A DNA stretch of 64,000 nucleotides from Eubacterium_G segne (GCF_014287775.1 NZ_JACOOZ010000001.1:372001-436000), one strand, 5' to 3'; numbered from the stretch's first letter, positions 42,123-51,799 are shown. The notes: generated by a model from the sequence alone, not told the origin. Numbers and translations: made by a program.

Positions 42123-42167
42123 AAAAAGCAGTTGAATTGTCCATTTTCAAACATTCAACTGCTTTTT
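42123..42167. terminator. Terminator after the acyl-CoA ligase gene
   Basis: A 15-bp stem (AAAAAGCAGTTGAAT with its complement) and a 15-nt loop have T-runs on both strands. The adjoining 42010-42105 contains a second imperfect stem (CTGTGG with CCACAG ends), so 41967-42233 is structured but has no gene. Confidence 0.8.
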
Positions 42168-42233
42168 GACATATAACGCTTCCGCTCCGATTCAACCACC
42201 ATAGTCTAATCACTACAGCACACCTAGCATCTA

Positions 42234-43868
42234 CTAGCCTCTGTTCTGTGCATCTACCAGATTCTTGCTGTGATAAATTTCCCTAAGCTTAGGCTTTTCA
42301 ATCTTTCCTGTAGCATTTCTAGGTACTTTGGCGAAAATAATCTTTCTAGGTCTCTTATATCTTGGAAGTTCCTTGCAGAACTCATTTATTTCTTCTTCGC
42401 TACATTCCGTATCAGGATTTAACTCAATAATGGCTGCTGAAATTTCCCCTAATCGCTCATCTGCCAGTCCAATTACGGCAACATCCTTAATTTTAGGGTG
42501 CTTGCTTAAGAAGTTCTCTATCTGTACCGGATATATATTTTCACCACCACTGATAATAACGTCCTTCTTTCTGTCAACAAGATAAATAAAGCCATCCTTA
42601 TCCATTTCTGCCATGTCTCCGGTATAAAGCCATCCGTCCTTAAGACATTCAGCTGTAGCTTTTTCATCGTTGTAGTAACAAGTCATAACCCCGGGGCCCT
42701 TAACAATAAGTTCCCCTACGTCTCCCTGATTAACTTCATTACCTTCAGTGTCAACAATTTTAGCCTGCCAGCCATATCCCGGCACACCAATTGCTCCTAC
42801 CTTATCAATATTATCAACACCTAAATGTACACAACCCGGCCCAATTGATTCGCTTAAGCCATAGTTGGTGTCGTACTGATGATGTGGAAAATATTCCTTC
42901 CATCTCTTAATGAGACTTTGAGGCACAGGCTGAGCACCAATATGCATAAGTCTCCACTGCTTCAAATCATAATCTTCGATTTTAAGCTCACCTCTGTCTA
43001 ATGCCAGCAAAATATCCTGAGCCCAAGGCACTAAAAGCCATACAATAGTACAATGCTCTTTAGATACTGTTTCAAAAATAGTTTTAGGTGTAACACCCTT
43101 TAACAAAACTGCTTTTCCACCGGTAAGAAGACTACCGAACCAATGCATTTTTGCCCCTGTATGATAAAGAGGCGGAATACACAAAAATACGTCATCCTTT
43201 GTTTGTCCGTGATGATTCTGTTCAACCTTTGCCGCATGCATAAGGCTTTCGTGATTATGTAAAATAGCTTTCGGAAATCCTGTTGTTCCTGATGAAAAAT
43301 AAATTGCCGCATCATCCTCATCGGTAATTTTAATATCCGGTGACAATGAAGAACAGTTTGAAACAAGATTATCATAATTTTCTGCAAAAGAAGGGCAATC
43401 CCCACCTACATAAAACAAAATTCTCTTTTCATCTATTTCATCTACAATTTCTTCTATACGCCCAATAAATTCAGGCCCGAAGAAAAGAACATCTGTCTCT
43501 GAAAGCTCCAGACAATATTTAATTTCATGTTCGTCAAAACGGAAATTCATTGGCACTGCCAATGCTCCTGTTTTTAATATTCCAAAGTAAATAGGCAGCC
43601 ACTCTAAGCAATTCATCATAAGAATTGCTACTTTATCACCTTTTCTTATGCCTCTGCTAAGTAACAGGTTAGCTACCCTGTTAGCCTTTTCGTTAAATAC
43701 ATGCCATGTTATTTCACGTCTGTACTGCTGACTTAAATCCGGCTGGATTAACTCGTACTCACGCCATGTAACACGTCTTTTCTCCTTTATATCAGGATTA
43801 ATTTCCACGAGAGCCACATCATTTGCATATTGTATGGCATTTCTCTCTAATAATTCTGTGATAGGCAT
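42234..43868 (-). CDS. AMP-forming acyl-CoA ligase
   Basis: The 544-residue adenylate-forming enzyme has motifs IYFSSGTTGFPKAIL (phosphate loop), TNYGLSESIG, WLYTGDMAEMD and a C-terminal RNATGKIEKPKL with the catalytic Lys. It resembles medium-chain or aromatic acid CoA ligases; the exact acid is unknown. It is last in a cluster with indolepyruvate oxidoreductase, suggesting aryl- or branched-chain acids. A 66-nt gap separates it from the amidohydrolase gene. Confidence 0.85.
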   Translation of the reverse strand: MPITELLERNAIQYANDVALVEINPDIKEKRRVTWREYELIQPDLSQQYRREITWHVFNEKANRVANLLLSRGIRKGDKVAILMMNCLEWLPIYFGILKTGALAVPMNFRFDEHEIKYCLELSETDVLFFGPEFIGRIEEIVDEIDEKRILFYVGGDCPSFAENYDNLVSNCSSLSPDIKITDEDDAAIYFSSGTTGFPKAILHNHESLMHAAKVEQNHHGQTKDDVFLCIPPLYHTGAKMHWFGSLLTGGKAVLLKGVTPKTIFETVSKEHCTIVWLLVPWAQDILLALDRGELKIEDYDLKQWRLMHIGAQPVPQSLIKRWKEYFPHHQYDTNYGLSESIGPGCVHLGVDNIDKVGAIGVPGYGWQAKIVDTEGNEVNQGDVGELIVKGPGVMTCYYNDEKATAECLKDGWLYTGDMAEMDKDGFIYLVDRKKDVIISGGENIYPVQIENFLSKHPKIKDVAVIGLADERLGEISAAIIELNPDTECSEEEINEFCKELPRYKRPRKIIFAKVPRNATGKIEKPKLREIYHSKNLVDAQNRG

Positions 43869-43934
43869 TTATTTATCCTTCTCTCTTTCTTTATTTCCCT
43901 TTAGTTGTAATGGTGCACAGCCATTTAAATAACA

Positions 43935-44768
43935 TTAGAATCCAAACAGTCTTTTGGCATTTTCTCCAAGAATCAGTTTCTTTTCATCATCATTAAGTCC
44001 TGTATTGTCAAAGTCTTCCAAAGCCTGTTTCTGGTCGTACCATGGGCTGTCGGTTCCAAACAGTATTTTGTCAGCACCGTGTTTTCTCACCATTCTCACA
44101 AACTGCTCATTGCCAAGTCTTACAGGGAACCTTCTGTTTAAGACTACTGCTGTATCCATATAAAATGGAAGACCTGCCAGTTTTTCTTCCACTTCATCCC
44201 ATAATCTCCATCCACCCATATGTGCCAGAATAAGTTTTTCCGGCTGAATATGTTTCCACAAATTAAGAACCATATCCGGTGTGCAGTGAATAGTATCCGG
44301 AAGACCTACATCCTCTCCTGCGTGTACTATTATTCCCAGACCCTTATTTGCTGCATAATCAATGAGCCTTATATATCTCTCATCATCAAAAAATACATGT
44401 TGATAATCCGGATGAAGCTTAATTGCCTTAAGCTCCATAGACGCAATATCATCTATGATTTCCTTGTAATTCTCACAGTCGGGATGAATGGCACCAAAGT
44501 TAAACACCTTTGTTTCATCCATTTTTTCATTGGCTTTAACTGACAATTCGTTGATTTTTTCAGGTTGTGTAACATTAGTTGCCACAGGGCAAACCACTGA
44601 CAAATCAATTCCTGCACTTTTAGTGCTGTCAGATAATCCCTGAAACGTAGGGATTCTGGCACATTTAACCTCAAAGCCCTGACCTCTTACGATATCCTCT
44701 TCCATATGCTCTATGGCTCTGGCTGCTATCTTGTACGGAAATGTATGGGTATGAATATCAATGATCAT
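43935..44768 (-). CDS. Amidohydrolase-2 family metal-dependent hydrolase or decarboxylase
   Basis: The 277-residue TIM-barrel protein begins MIIDIHTHTFP with the HxH metal motif. Further ligands are likely in KLHPDYQ, VHAGED, LAHMGG and FGTDSPW. The family (PF04909 type) includes ACMSD and resorcylate decarboxylases as well as hydrolases. The substrate may be a cyclic or aromatic acid given its position between iorB and an acyl-CoA ligase gene, but that is inference. It lies 17 nt after iorB. Confidence 0.8.
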   Translation of the reverse strand: MIIDIHTHTFPYKIAARAIEHMEEDIVRGQGFEVKCARIPTFQGLSDSTKSAGIDLSVVCPVATNVTQPEKINELSVKANEKMDETKVFNFGAIHPDCENYKEIIDDIASMELKAIKLHPDYQHVFFDDERYIRLIDYAANKGLGIIVHAGEDVGLPDTIHCTPDMVLNLWKHIQPEKLILAHMGGWRLWDEVEEKLAGLPFYMDTAVVLNRRFPVRLGNEQFVRMVRKHGADKILFGTDSPWYDQKQALEDFDNTGLNDDEKKLILGENAKRLFGF

Positions 44769-44785
44769 TTCAAATTCCTTCTTAT

Positions 44786-45358
44786 TTAAAATTCGTAGCC
44801 TCTCTCAAAAGCTGCCACGTTAATATCTATAGTCTTTGGTGGAACAGTTTTCTTAATTACATCAATCCACTGTTCTTTCGGGAAGTCCATTCTCTTTGCA
44901 GCAACTCCTAAAATAATAACGTTGAAAACCCTTGGATTGCCCATGGCTAAAGCTTCAGCCTGAGCATCAACGGAAATAACCTTATGTTCCTTTGACAGAT
45001 TTTCAATAATATTTTCAGGATATTTTGCCACTCCCGTAACTACAGGCATAGGGTCGATTCTCTGATCATTAACAATAATAACCCCATCCTTTTTTAAGTA
45101 GTGAGCATATCTTAAAGCCTCTAATCTTTCAAAAGCAATCAGTACATCTGCCTGACCTTCCTCCACTATAGGCTCTGCTACCTTTTCTCCATATCTTACA
45201 TATGTTACAACGCTTCCTCCACGCTGTGCCATTCCGTGAACTTCTGATAATTTTACATCATATCCTGCGGCTACTGTAATTCCCCCTAAAATTCTGCTGG
45301 TAAGGAGAGTACCCTGACCACCAACGCCTACTATCATAATATTCCTTGTTTCTGCCAT
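44786..45358 (-). CDS. iorB: Indolepyruvate:ferredoxin oxidoreductase beta subunit
   Basis: The 190-residue gamma/beta-type domain of 2-oxoacid oxidoreductases has the opening IMIVGVGGQGTLLTSRIL, EVHGMAQRGGSVVTYVR, and a late NVIILGVAAKRMDFP. With IorA it oxidises aryl pyruvates to aryl-acyl-CoA, reducing ferredoxin. It starts 2 nt after the iorA stop, so the two are translated together. Confidence 0.92.
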   Translation of the reverse strand: MAETRNIMIVGVGGQGTLLTSRILGGITVAAGYDVKLSEVHGMAQRGGSVVTYVRYGEKVAEPIVEEGQADVLIAFERLEALRYAHYLKKDGVIIVNDQRIDPMPVVTGVAKYPENIIENLSKEHKVISVDAQAEALAMGNPRVFNVIILGVAAKRMDFPKEQWIDVIKKTVPPKTIDINVAAFERGYEF

Positions 45359-45360
45359 GA

Positions 45361-47106
45361 TTATTCTCCTTTCTTTTTAAGTTCTATAGCTCCAAACTTA
45401 CAATTGCTCATGCAAAGTCCACAGCCGTTACACATTGTTCCGTCAATTGCCACTGTTCCATCTTCCTTTTTAGTCATGGCAGGACAACCCGGAACTAAAC
45501 ACTGTCCGCATTTAACACATTTTTCAGGTATTGTATAACATTTTCCCTTAGGAACAAATGACTTAAGAAGTGCACATGGTGACTGGGAAATAATAACTGA
45601 AACCTCATCCCTTGCAACTTCTTCCTTAACTACCTTGGTTAATTTATCAACATCAAAAGCATCAACTACTTCAACATGTTTAACTCCCAATGCATGACAT
45701 AAATCCACAAGATCAACTGCATATGCCGGCTCACCGTCTAGTGTTTTTCCTGTTGCCGGATGATCCTGATGTCCTGTCATTCCTGTTGTTGAATTATCCA
45801 AAATAATAACTGTACCTGTAGCCTTGTTATAAACCATGTTCATAAGTGAATTTACACCTGTGTGAAGGAATGTAGAATCACCAATTACGGCTACCCAGTT
45901 TTTAATGTAATCTTTTCCTTTTGCCTTCTCCATGCCGTGAAGAGTTGAAATACTTGAGCCCATACAAAGAGTTGTATCAACTACTGCCAACGGGTTTACA
46001 GCACCTAATGTGTAACATCCAATGTCACCTGCCGCATGAATTCTTAACTTCTTAAGAACGGAATATGTACTTCTGTGAGGGCATCCCGGACAAAGAATAG
46101 GTGGTCTTGCAGGAGCCTCATTTGAAGCTTTAACCTCAATTGTTTCACCTAAAATCTTCTCTCTTAACATATTGGCACTGTACTCGCCCTGAATTGTAAA
46201 TAAATTTTTGCCGTCACATTCAATGCCCATTGCCTTAACCTGTTCTTCAATTACAGGTTCAAGCTCTTCCACAATTACAAGTCTGTCAACCTTTGACGCA
46301 AAATCCTTTATAAGCTTCTTTGGAAGAGGATGTACCAATCCCAGCTTCAATACTGAAGCCTCAGGTAAAACTTCCTTAACATACTGATAAGGTATTCCAC
46401 TTGTAATAATTCCTATTTTTGTGTCATTATATTCTACTTTATTAATATCTAATGTATTAGCATCCTCAGCCATTCTGTTCATACGCTGTTCAACAAAAAC
46501 GTGACGTTTAATGGCATTAGCAGGCATCATAACATTCTTTGCAATATTTCTCTCGTAAGGCTTATCATCAACCTCTACTCTATCCTCTAAATTAACAATA
46601 CCCTGGGAATGAGCAATTCTTGTAGTTGTTCTTAAAATAATCGGTGTATCGTATTCCTCTGATAACTCATAAGCTCTCTTTGTAAATACCCTTGCTTCCT
46701 CACTGTCTGACGGTTCAATAACCGGAATCATGGAAGCACGTCCAATCATTCTTGTATCCTGTTCATTCTGTGAGCTGTAAATACCCGGGTCATCGGCTAC
46801 AACAACCACCATACCACCATTTACTCCAATATACGCTCCTGAGTAAAGAGGGTCTGCTGCCACATTAAGACCTACCATTTTCATCATACACATAGATCTG
46901 CAGCCTGCCATGGATGCTCCTATGGCTACTTCCGCTGCCACCTTTTCATTAGGTGCCCATTCTGCATAAACCCCATCATACTTAACAATATTTTCACTTA
47001 TCTCTGTACTAGGTGTTCCCGGATAAGCTGATGTTACCTTAACTCCGGCTTCATAAGCTCCACGGGCAATAGCTTCGTTACCTAGCATAATAGTCTGCTT
47101 GCTCAA
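45361..47106 (-). CDS. iorA: Indolepyruvate:ferredoxin oxidoreductase alpha subunit
   Basis: The 581-residue protein fuses the oxoacid-binding alpha part (YPGTPSTEI near residue 30), a thiamine-diphosphate domain (GDSTFLHTGVNSLMNMVYN, then NSTTGMTGHQDHP), and a C-terminal pair of [4Fe-4S] motifs (CVKCGQC and CNGCGLCMSNC). It oxidatively decarboxylates indolepyruvate, phenylpyruvate or related acids, and is oxygen sensitive. A promoter-like TATAAT and an operator-like motif shared with the symporter gene lie about 55-75 nt upstream. Confidence 0.93.
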   Translation of the reverse strand: MSKQTIMLGNEAIARGAYEAGVKVTSAYPGTPSTEISENIVKYDGVYAEWAPNEKVAAEVAIGASMAGCRSMCMMKMVGLNVAADPLYSGAYIGVNGGMVVVVADDPGIYSSQNEQDTRMIGRASMIPVIEPSDSEEARVFTKRAYELSEEYDTPIILRTTTRIAHSQGIVNLEDRVEVDDKPYERNIAKNVMMPANAIKRHVFVEQRMNRMAEDANTLDINKVEYNDTKIGIITSGIPYQYVKEVLPEASVLKLGLVHPLPKKLIKDFASKVDRLVIVEELEPVIEEQVKAMGIECDGKNLFTIQGEYSANMLREKILGETIEVKASNEAPARPPILCPGCPHRSTYSVLKKLRIHAAGDIGCYTLGAVNPLAVVDTTLCMGSSISTLHGMEKAKGKDYIKNWVAVIGDSTFLHTGVNSLMNMVYNKATGTVIILDNSTTGMTGHQDHPATGKTLDGEPAYAVDLVDLCHALGVKHVEVVDAFDVDKLTKVVKEEVARDEVSVIISQSPCALLKSFVPKGKCYTIPEKCVKCGQCLVPGCPAMTKKEDGTVAIDGTMCNGCGLCMSNCKFGAIELKKKGE

Positions 47107-47157
47107 TATCTTCTCCTACCTCTCTTGAATAAATGTATCGCAATAACACTTTTTATT

Positions 47158-47174
47158 GCTTTAAAGTAATAAAC
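47158..47174 (-). promoter_or_regulatory. Operator candidate upstream of iorA
   Basis: GCTTTAAAGTAATAAAC (plus-strand reading) lies just downstream of a minus-strand TATAAT (near 47180). A nearly identical site, GCTTTAAAGTAGTAAAGC, lies upstream of the symporter gene at 49064-49081. The repetition in front of two functionally linked units suggests one regulator. Confidence 0.5.
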
Positions 47175-47210
47175 TTAATTATAATTTATCCTGCATTATA
47201 AGTCAATGTA

Positions 47211-47393
47211 TCAAGTTGACCATATCTGTAAAAAGGCTATTCCTTCTAATGCGGGAATCACGTATATTAAATTTCCCACAGCTTTTACTATCTTCACAGC
47301 TATCAACAACAAAAATATAAGTGATATAGCGACACACATTCCCGCTAATTTAATTTCAAATTTGCTTATTATTAAAAAATCAGAAAATCTCAT
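47211..47393 (-). CDS. Small membrane protein following the sodium symporter
   Basis: The 60-residue frame opens MRFSDFLIISKFEIK and carries one clear and one weaker hydrophobic segment. It begins 13 nt after the symporter stop, in the position where some sodium:solute symporters have a small helper subunit, but the ribosome site (AGGAT directly before the ATG) is poor. No family is recognised. It may be real or chance. Confidence 0.4.
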   Translation of the reverse strand: MRFSDFLIISKFEIKLAGMCVAISLIFLLLIAVKIVKAVGNLIYVIPALEGIAFLQIWST

Positions 47394-47406
47394 ATCCTAT
47401 TATTTA

Positions 47407-48993
47407 CTACTGCTTTAAATGCTCTTTAGCTGTTGTTTCTGTTTTTTCATTGTAACATTCAAAGATTTCGTCAAGTTCCTTATCACTTTGCTTCTTTGTA
47501 AACAGGCTGATTATAGGAACGATTATAAGTCCACCTACCATGGCTATAACACCTGAATTAATTGATGACTTAAATACATAACCAAGAACTGTCCCCCAGC
47601 CTGTAATATCTATTCCTGCCAAAGTTATTATAAGCTGGATAACTGCAATGGAGCACCCCCAGATGTAACAAACTACTGTAGCTGTTTTTGTAATGCCCTT
47701 CCAGTATAAACCATAAAGGAATGGTGCCAAAAATGCCCCTGCAAGAGCTCCCCATGAAACACCCATCATCTGTGCAATAAATGTAACTTCCGGATGTGCA
47801 TCCTTAAATATAGCTATAACTGCTGAAACAAGGATAAAGAACACAATAAGCAATCTCATTAACGTAACCTGTTTCTTTTCTGTAATTTCCTTTTTGCATG
47901 CCGGCTTTATAACGTCTAAAGTAAATGTTGAACTTGATGTAAGTACCAGTGAAGAAAGGGTTGACATTGATGCAGACAATACAAGTACAATAACCACTGC
48001 AATTACAATAGAAGGTAATGTAGAAAGCATGGTAGGAATAATAGTGTCAAATAAAGGCTTTCCTGTAGCTTCATTAATGGTTATTTTATCACTGTACAAT
48101 CTTCCAAATCCACCTAAGAAGTAGCAGCCTCCGGCTACAATAATGGCAAATACTGTAGAAATTACAGTTCCCTTATGTATATCTTTTTCACTTTTAATGG
48201 CATAAAATTTTCCTACCATTTGTGGAAGTCCCCATGTTCCAAGGGATGTAAGAACTACTACAAATAAAAGTGCCAATGGATCAGGTCCTAAAAATGATGA
48301 ATAAGCTCCCTGCCATCCTGCATCTCCTGTGATAGCTGAAAGATTTTTTGTTGCATTAACCAAACCGCCATTATCTACAAGAACTGCACCTATAACAGCA
48401 CAAATACCAAACAGCATGATAATGCCCTGAATAAAATCATTAATGGCTGTTGCCATATATCCGCCAAATATTACATATACACCGGTAAGCACTGCCATTA
48501 CTGCAATAACTACCCAGTATGGAATATCAAAAACCAGACCAAACAAGCTGGACAATCCGTTATACAATGATGATGTATATGGAATTAAGAATATAAATAC
48601 TATAATTGATGCAGCCACCTTAAGTGGTGTTGAGTTAAATCTCTTACCAAAGAAATCAGGCATGGTTTTTGCATCAATATGCTGTGTCATAACTCTTGTT
48701 CTTCTTCCTAATACGTTCCATGCAAGAAGTGAACCAATAAAGGCATTTCCAAGACCTGCCCATGTGGAAGCCAGTCCAAAATTCCATCCAAACTGTCCTG
48801 CATATCCAACGAAAATAACCGCTGAGAAGTATGAAGTACCAAAGGCAAATGCTGTAAGCCATGGGCCTACCGAACGTCCTCCAAGAACAAATCCATTTAC
48901 GTCTGTTGTGTGTCTTCTGGTGTAAAATCCCACAAATATCATTATGGCAAAAAACACTACCAGCATAATGGAACATAATGTAACTGTTGTCAT
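47407..48993 (-). CDS. Sodium:solute symporter (SSS family)
   Basis: The 528-residue transporter starts at the ATG 7 nt after GGAGGG. About 13 spans are visible with family features such as GGRSVGPWLTAFAFGTSYFS near the N-terminus and GLPQMVGKFYAIKS. The ligand could be an aromatic or branched acid or amino acid, judging from the linked oxidoreductase and ligase. It is the first gene of the cluster, with TTTAAAG-rich operator-like DNA upstream. Confidence 0.85.
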   Translation of the reverse strand: MTTVTLCSIMLVVFFAIMIFVGFYTRRHTTDVNGFVLGGRSVGPWLTAFAFGTSYFSAVIFVGYAGQFGWNFGLASTWAGLGNAFIGSLLAWNVLGRRTRVMTQHIDAKTMPDFFGKRFNSTPLKVAASIIVFIFLIPYTSSLYNGLSSLFGLVFDIPYWVVIAVMAVLTGVYVIFGGYMATAINDFIQGIIMLFGICAVIGAVLVDNGGLVNATKNLSAITGDAGWQGAYSSFLGPDPLALLFVVVLTSLGTWGLPQMVGKFYAIKSEKDIHKGTVISTVFAIIVAGGCYFLGGFGRLYSDKITINEATGKPLFDTIIPTMLSTLPSIVIAVVIVLVLSASMSTLSSLVLTSSSTFTLDVIKPACKKEITEKKQVTLMRLLIVFFILVSAVIAIFKDAHPEVTFIAQMMGVSWGALAGAFLAPFLYGLYWKGITKTATVVCYIWGCSIAVIQLIITLAGIDITGWGTVLGYVFKSSINSGVIAMVGGLIIVPIISLFTKKQSDKELDEIFECYNEKTETTAKEHLKQ

Positions 48994-49033
48994 TTTAATT
49001 CCCTCCAAATTATTATGTGAATATATTTCCGTG

Positions 49034-49081
49034 GCTTTAAAGCGTTGAACTTTAAACCGTTACGCTTTAAAGTAGTAAAGC
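49034..49081 (-). promoter_or_regulatory. Operator-like repeats upstream of the symporter gene
   Basis: Three TTTAAA-centred units occur in 48 bp: GCTTTAAAGC (49034-49043), ACTTTAAACC (near 49049-49058) and GCTTTAAAGTAGTAAAGC (49064-49081). The last matches the site before iorA. CTTTAAAGCG and CGCTTTAAAG also form an inverted pair. Confidence 0.5.
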
Positions 49082-49090
49082 AATTATATA

Positions 49091-49138
49091 AAAAAAGAAA
49101 CTGCTTGTCAACAACTGGTTTTGTCAACAGGCAGTTCC
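49091..49138 (-). terminator. Terminator of rpiB
   Basis: An imperfect 17-bp stem (GGAACTGCCTGTTGACA with TGTTGACAAGCAGTTTC) is followed on the minus strand by seven T. It lies 5 nt after the rpiB stop and separates it from the symporter promoter. Confidence 0.8.
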
Positions 49139-49142
49139 TAAA

Positions 49143-49607
49143 CTACTTACTGTATTTCTTTTCAATATCTGTTATCATATCCACCCTTCTTGCATGTCTT
49201 CCGCCTTCAAATTCAGTTCCGAAAAACTCATCAAGAATCATCTTTGCCAGTTCAGTTCCAACTACACGGGCACCAAAAGCTATAATATTAGCATTATTAT
49301 GCTGTTTTGTAAGCTTTGCTGAATAAGGCTCGCTGCAAACAGCTGCTCTTACTCCCGGAACCTTATTGGCACTCATGGATATTCCAATTCCCGTTCCACA
49401 AATAAGTACACCGTAATCAACTTCCTTAGAAACTACTGCTTCTCCTACTTCCTGACCCTTACTTGGATAATCGCATTTAATTATTTCACCGTTTTCATCG
49501 TAATTAGTTCCGTAATCAACACATTCATATCCTTTTTCTTCCATATATTTCAACAATTCATTTTTCAAATCAATTGCTGCATGGTCGCATCCAAATCCAA
49601 TTTTCAT
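49143..49607 (-). CDS. rpiB: Ribose-5-phosphate isomerase B
   Basis: The 154-residue enzyme opens IGFGCDHAAIDLKNEL and has GVLICGTGIGISMSANK with the active-site Cys (about residue 72) and anion hole, then EPYSAKLTKQHNNANI. It interconverts ribulose- and ribose-5-phosphate in the pentose phosphate pathway. Length is normal. It is transcribed alone, divergent from the first sortase B cassette. Confidence 0.93.
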   Translation of the reverse strand: MKIGFGCDHAAIDLKNELLKYMEEKGYECVDYGTNYDENGEIIKCDYPSKGQEVGEAVVSKEVDYGVLICGTGIGISMSANKVPGVRAAVCSEPYSAKLTKQHNNANIIAFGARVVGTELAKMILDEFFGTEFEGGRHARRVDMITDIEKKYSK

Positions 49608-49690
49608 TTTATTTTCCTCTTTTTTAATAATATATTTGTATTTTCATTTTAACCAGTACGGTATTATATGTCAAATCCATAATGGAATGC

Positions 49691-49718
49691 TTGATTTTCT
49701 TTTCATAAGTTATATACT
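49691..49718 (+). promoter_or_regulatory. Promoter of the first sortase B cassette
   Basis: TTGATT (49691-49696) and TATACT (49713-49718) are 16 bp apart, about 45 nt before the sortase start. The second cassette has TATACT too, with TTGACA at 17 bp. Confidence 0.6.
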
Positions 49719-49760
49719 ATTAATACAATACAATGTTAAATGAGGGAGCGCTGTTTAAAT

Positions 49761-50525
49761 ATGAAAATTAAAAAACTTCTTTGGGGGATTTTTTTTGTTT
49801 TTTTTCTAATCATATTGATTTTTTCCGGATACAAAATAATCTCTATTTTTTTTGACAACGGTGGCAATGTTGATAAATATATTGAAGAAACATCCACTAT
49901 AACAAAGGAAAGTGAAAGTGATTCCATGGCTGATAATCATGGTATTAAATGGTCATCCCTTAAGAAAGCCAACGATGATATATACGCATGGATTTACATT
50001 CCAAACACTAATGTGGATTATCCCATTGTTCAGTCTTCAGTTTATGAGTCTGACACTCTTTACCTAGACCATAACATAGACAAGAAGCCTGACATAGCCG
50101 GTGCCATTTTTTCAGAGCGTGCCAACAGAAAGGATTTTTCTGACCCTGTGACGGTTATTTATGGTCATAACATGAAAAATGGTTCTATGTTTAAAACTCT
50201 CCACAGTTTTGAAGATGCTAAATTTTTCAAAAAAAATAAATTTATTTACATATATACGGAAAAACGTAAACTTACCTATAAGATATATTCGGCGTATGTA
50301 TACGATGACAGACATATATTAAATTCATTTAATTTTGAAGATAAAAAGATATTTAAAAAATATTTAAAGTCTACCCAAAATCCACAATCCCTTACAAAAA
50401 ATACCCGTAAGGTGGATTTAAACACCGACAGTAAGGTACTGACTCTTAGCACCTGCACTAACGGTGCCGCAAACACACGATATTTAGTACAAGGAGTATT
50501 AATTAAAGATGAGCAGACAAAGTAA
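49761..50525 (+). CDS. srtB: Class B sortase, first cassette
   Basis: The 254-residue protein starts at the ATG 11 nt after GAGGGAG; the earlier ATG contains that site. It has one N-terminal span (about 7-28) and a sortase core with YIPNTNVDYPIV, VIYGHNMKNGSM (His) and LSTCTN (Cys232), ending in NTRYLVQG (Arg240). This is class B layout. It would cleave the SPKT sorting signal encoded two genes downstream and link the protein to peptidoglycan. It overlaps the LCP gene by 17 nt, exactly as in the second cassette. Confidence 0.9.
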   Translation: MKIKKLLWGIFFVFFLIILIFSGYKIISIFFDNGGNVDKYIEETSTITKESESDSMADNHGIKWSSLKKANDDIYAWIYIPNTNVDYPIVQSSVYESDTLYLDHNIDKKPDIAGAIFSERANRKDFSDPVTVIYGHNMKNGSMFKTLHSFEDAKFFKKNKFIYIYTEKRKLTYKIYSAYVYDDRHILNSFNFEDKKIFKKYLKSTQNPQSLTKNTRKVDLNTDSKVLTLSTCTNGAANTRYLVQGVLIKDEQTK

Positions 50526-51795
50526 CGATTTATATAGCAATATAGAATTAGTGCCTGATGATTATTCAGATGATAAGCAGGCTGATTCAGGTAATAGTGC
50601 CACTAATTTAGAAGATGAACAGGTTACCTCCAAAGGCGAACATCACAGCAGTCACCACTCAGGTTGCGGACATCACTCCAGTGGCTCCCACCATCCAGGG
50701 CGTGGGCATCATTCCGGTCACCATCATCATAGCCACTCCTCTAGTAGAAAAAGTGGCTCTAAGAAAAAGAAAAAATGGAGCAGGAAGAAAAAATTCTTCG
50801 TTATATTGCTCTTGGTGATTTTATTTTTAATTCTTGCACTTTTAACTACTTTTGGAGTAATGCATTATTTAGGCAAAAAATCCTTACTGGGAAATGAGGC
50901 AGTTGCCCTTACTCTTCCTGAGGATATTAACTATGACGATATTGAAGGCGACGGCAAAACCATAGAATACAAGGGACACACTTACGAGTTTAACAGTAAC
51001 ATTGCAAGTATTTTGTTTATGGGTGTTGACCATGATGAGTTTAAAGATGATGCCGTTCCATCTACAGCAGGACAGGCCGATGCCCTGTATCTTATGACCT
51101 ATAATATTTCCACCGGAAAAATTAAGGTTTTAGCCCTTAACCGTGATATTATGACTGATATCAGCAGATATGACAGTGAAGGTAATTATTATGATACGGC
51201 GACTAAACAGTTATGTCTTGCTTATGCATATGGAGACGGAAAAGAATTAAGTGCCAAAAATCAGGCTATGGCAGTGGAACGTTTTATTTACAACATTCCA
51301 ATTAATACATACTACGCCATTGATTTTTCATCCCTTAAAATATTAAATGATGATATCGGTGGTGTCACGTTAACACCTGAGTACACCTTTTCCTCCTTCA
51401 CCAAAGGGCAAAAAATTACTCTGAAAGGTGAAACTGCCGAACAGTTTGTAAGATACAGAAATACAAATCTGTTAGATGACAACCTACGACGTATGAGTTG
51501 CCAGAAGCTGTACCTTAACAGTTTTGTCAGTCAGCTTTTGCCATCATTAAAAAAAGATATTAACGTTCCGCTAAAATTGTACAAAGATTCATCAAAGTAC
51601 ACAGTAACAAATTTAGATGCCAATATTATGGTATATTTGGCATCGACTCTGGCAACTAACTATTCCGGGCTTAACATTACTTCCATTAAAGGCAAGTATG
51701 TAGAGAAGAAAGATGACCGGTTTGCTGAGTATAAAATCAATAAAACTGATTTATTCGAGAAAATATTAGATATTTATTATATAAAAACTCGTTAA
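50509..51795 (+). CDS. LytR-CpsA-Psr family protein with His-rich cytoplasmic tail, first cassette
   Basis: In the 428-residue product, residues 45-76 contain 15 histidines (such as GHHSGHHHHSHSS), followed by a Lys-rich block, one span (about 96-118) and an extracellular LCP domain from about 155. LCP features include ASILFMGVDHDEF, ADALYLMTYN, LALNRDIMTD, and RYRNTNLLDDNLRRMSCQ with conserved arginines. LCP enzymes attach glycopolymers to the wall or to proteins. The His-rich tail is unusual for the family and suggests metal binding. It is coupled to the sortase gene by a 17-nt overlap. Confidence 0.88.
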   Translation: MSRQSNDLYSNIELVPDDYSDDKQADSGNSATNLEDEQVTSKGEHHSSHHSGCGHHSSGSHHPGRGHHSGHHHHSHSSSRKSGSKKKKKWSRKKKFFVILLLVILFLILALLTTFGVMHYLGKKSLLGNEAVALTLPEDINYDDIEGDGKTIEYKGHTYEFNSNIASILFMGVDHDEFKDDAVPSTAGQADALYLMTYNISTGKIKVLALNRDIMTDISRYDSEGNYYDTATKQLCLAYAYGDGKELSAKNQAMAVERFIYNIPINTYYAIDFSSLKILNDDIGGVTLTPEYTFSSFTKGQKITLKGETAEQFVRYRNTNLLDDNLRRMSCQKLYLNSFVSQLLPSLKKDINVPLKLYKDSSKYTVTNLDANIMVYLASTLATNYSGLNITSIKGKYVEKKDDRFAEYKINKTDLFEKILDIYYIKTR

Positions 51796-51799
51796 TATG

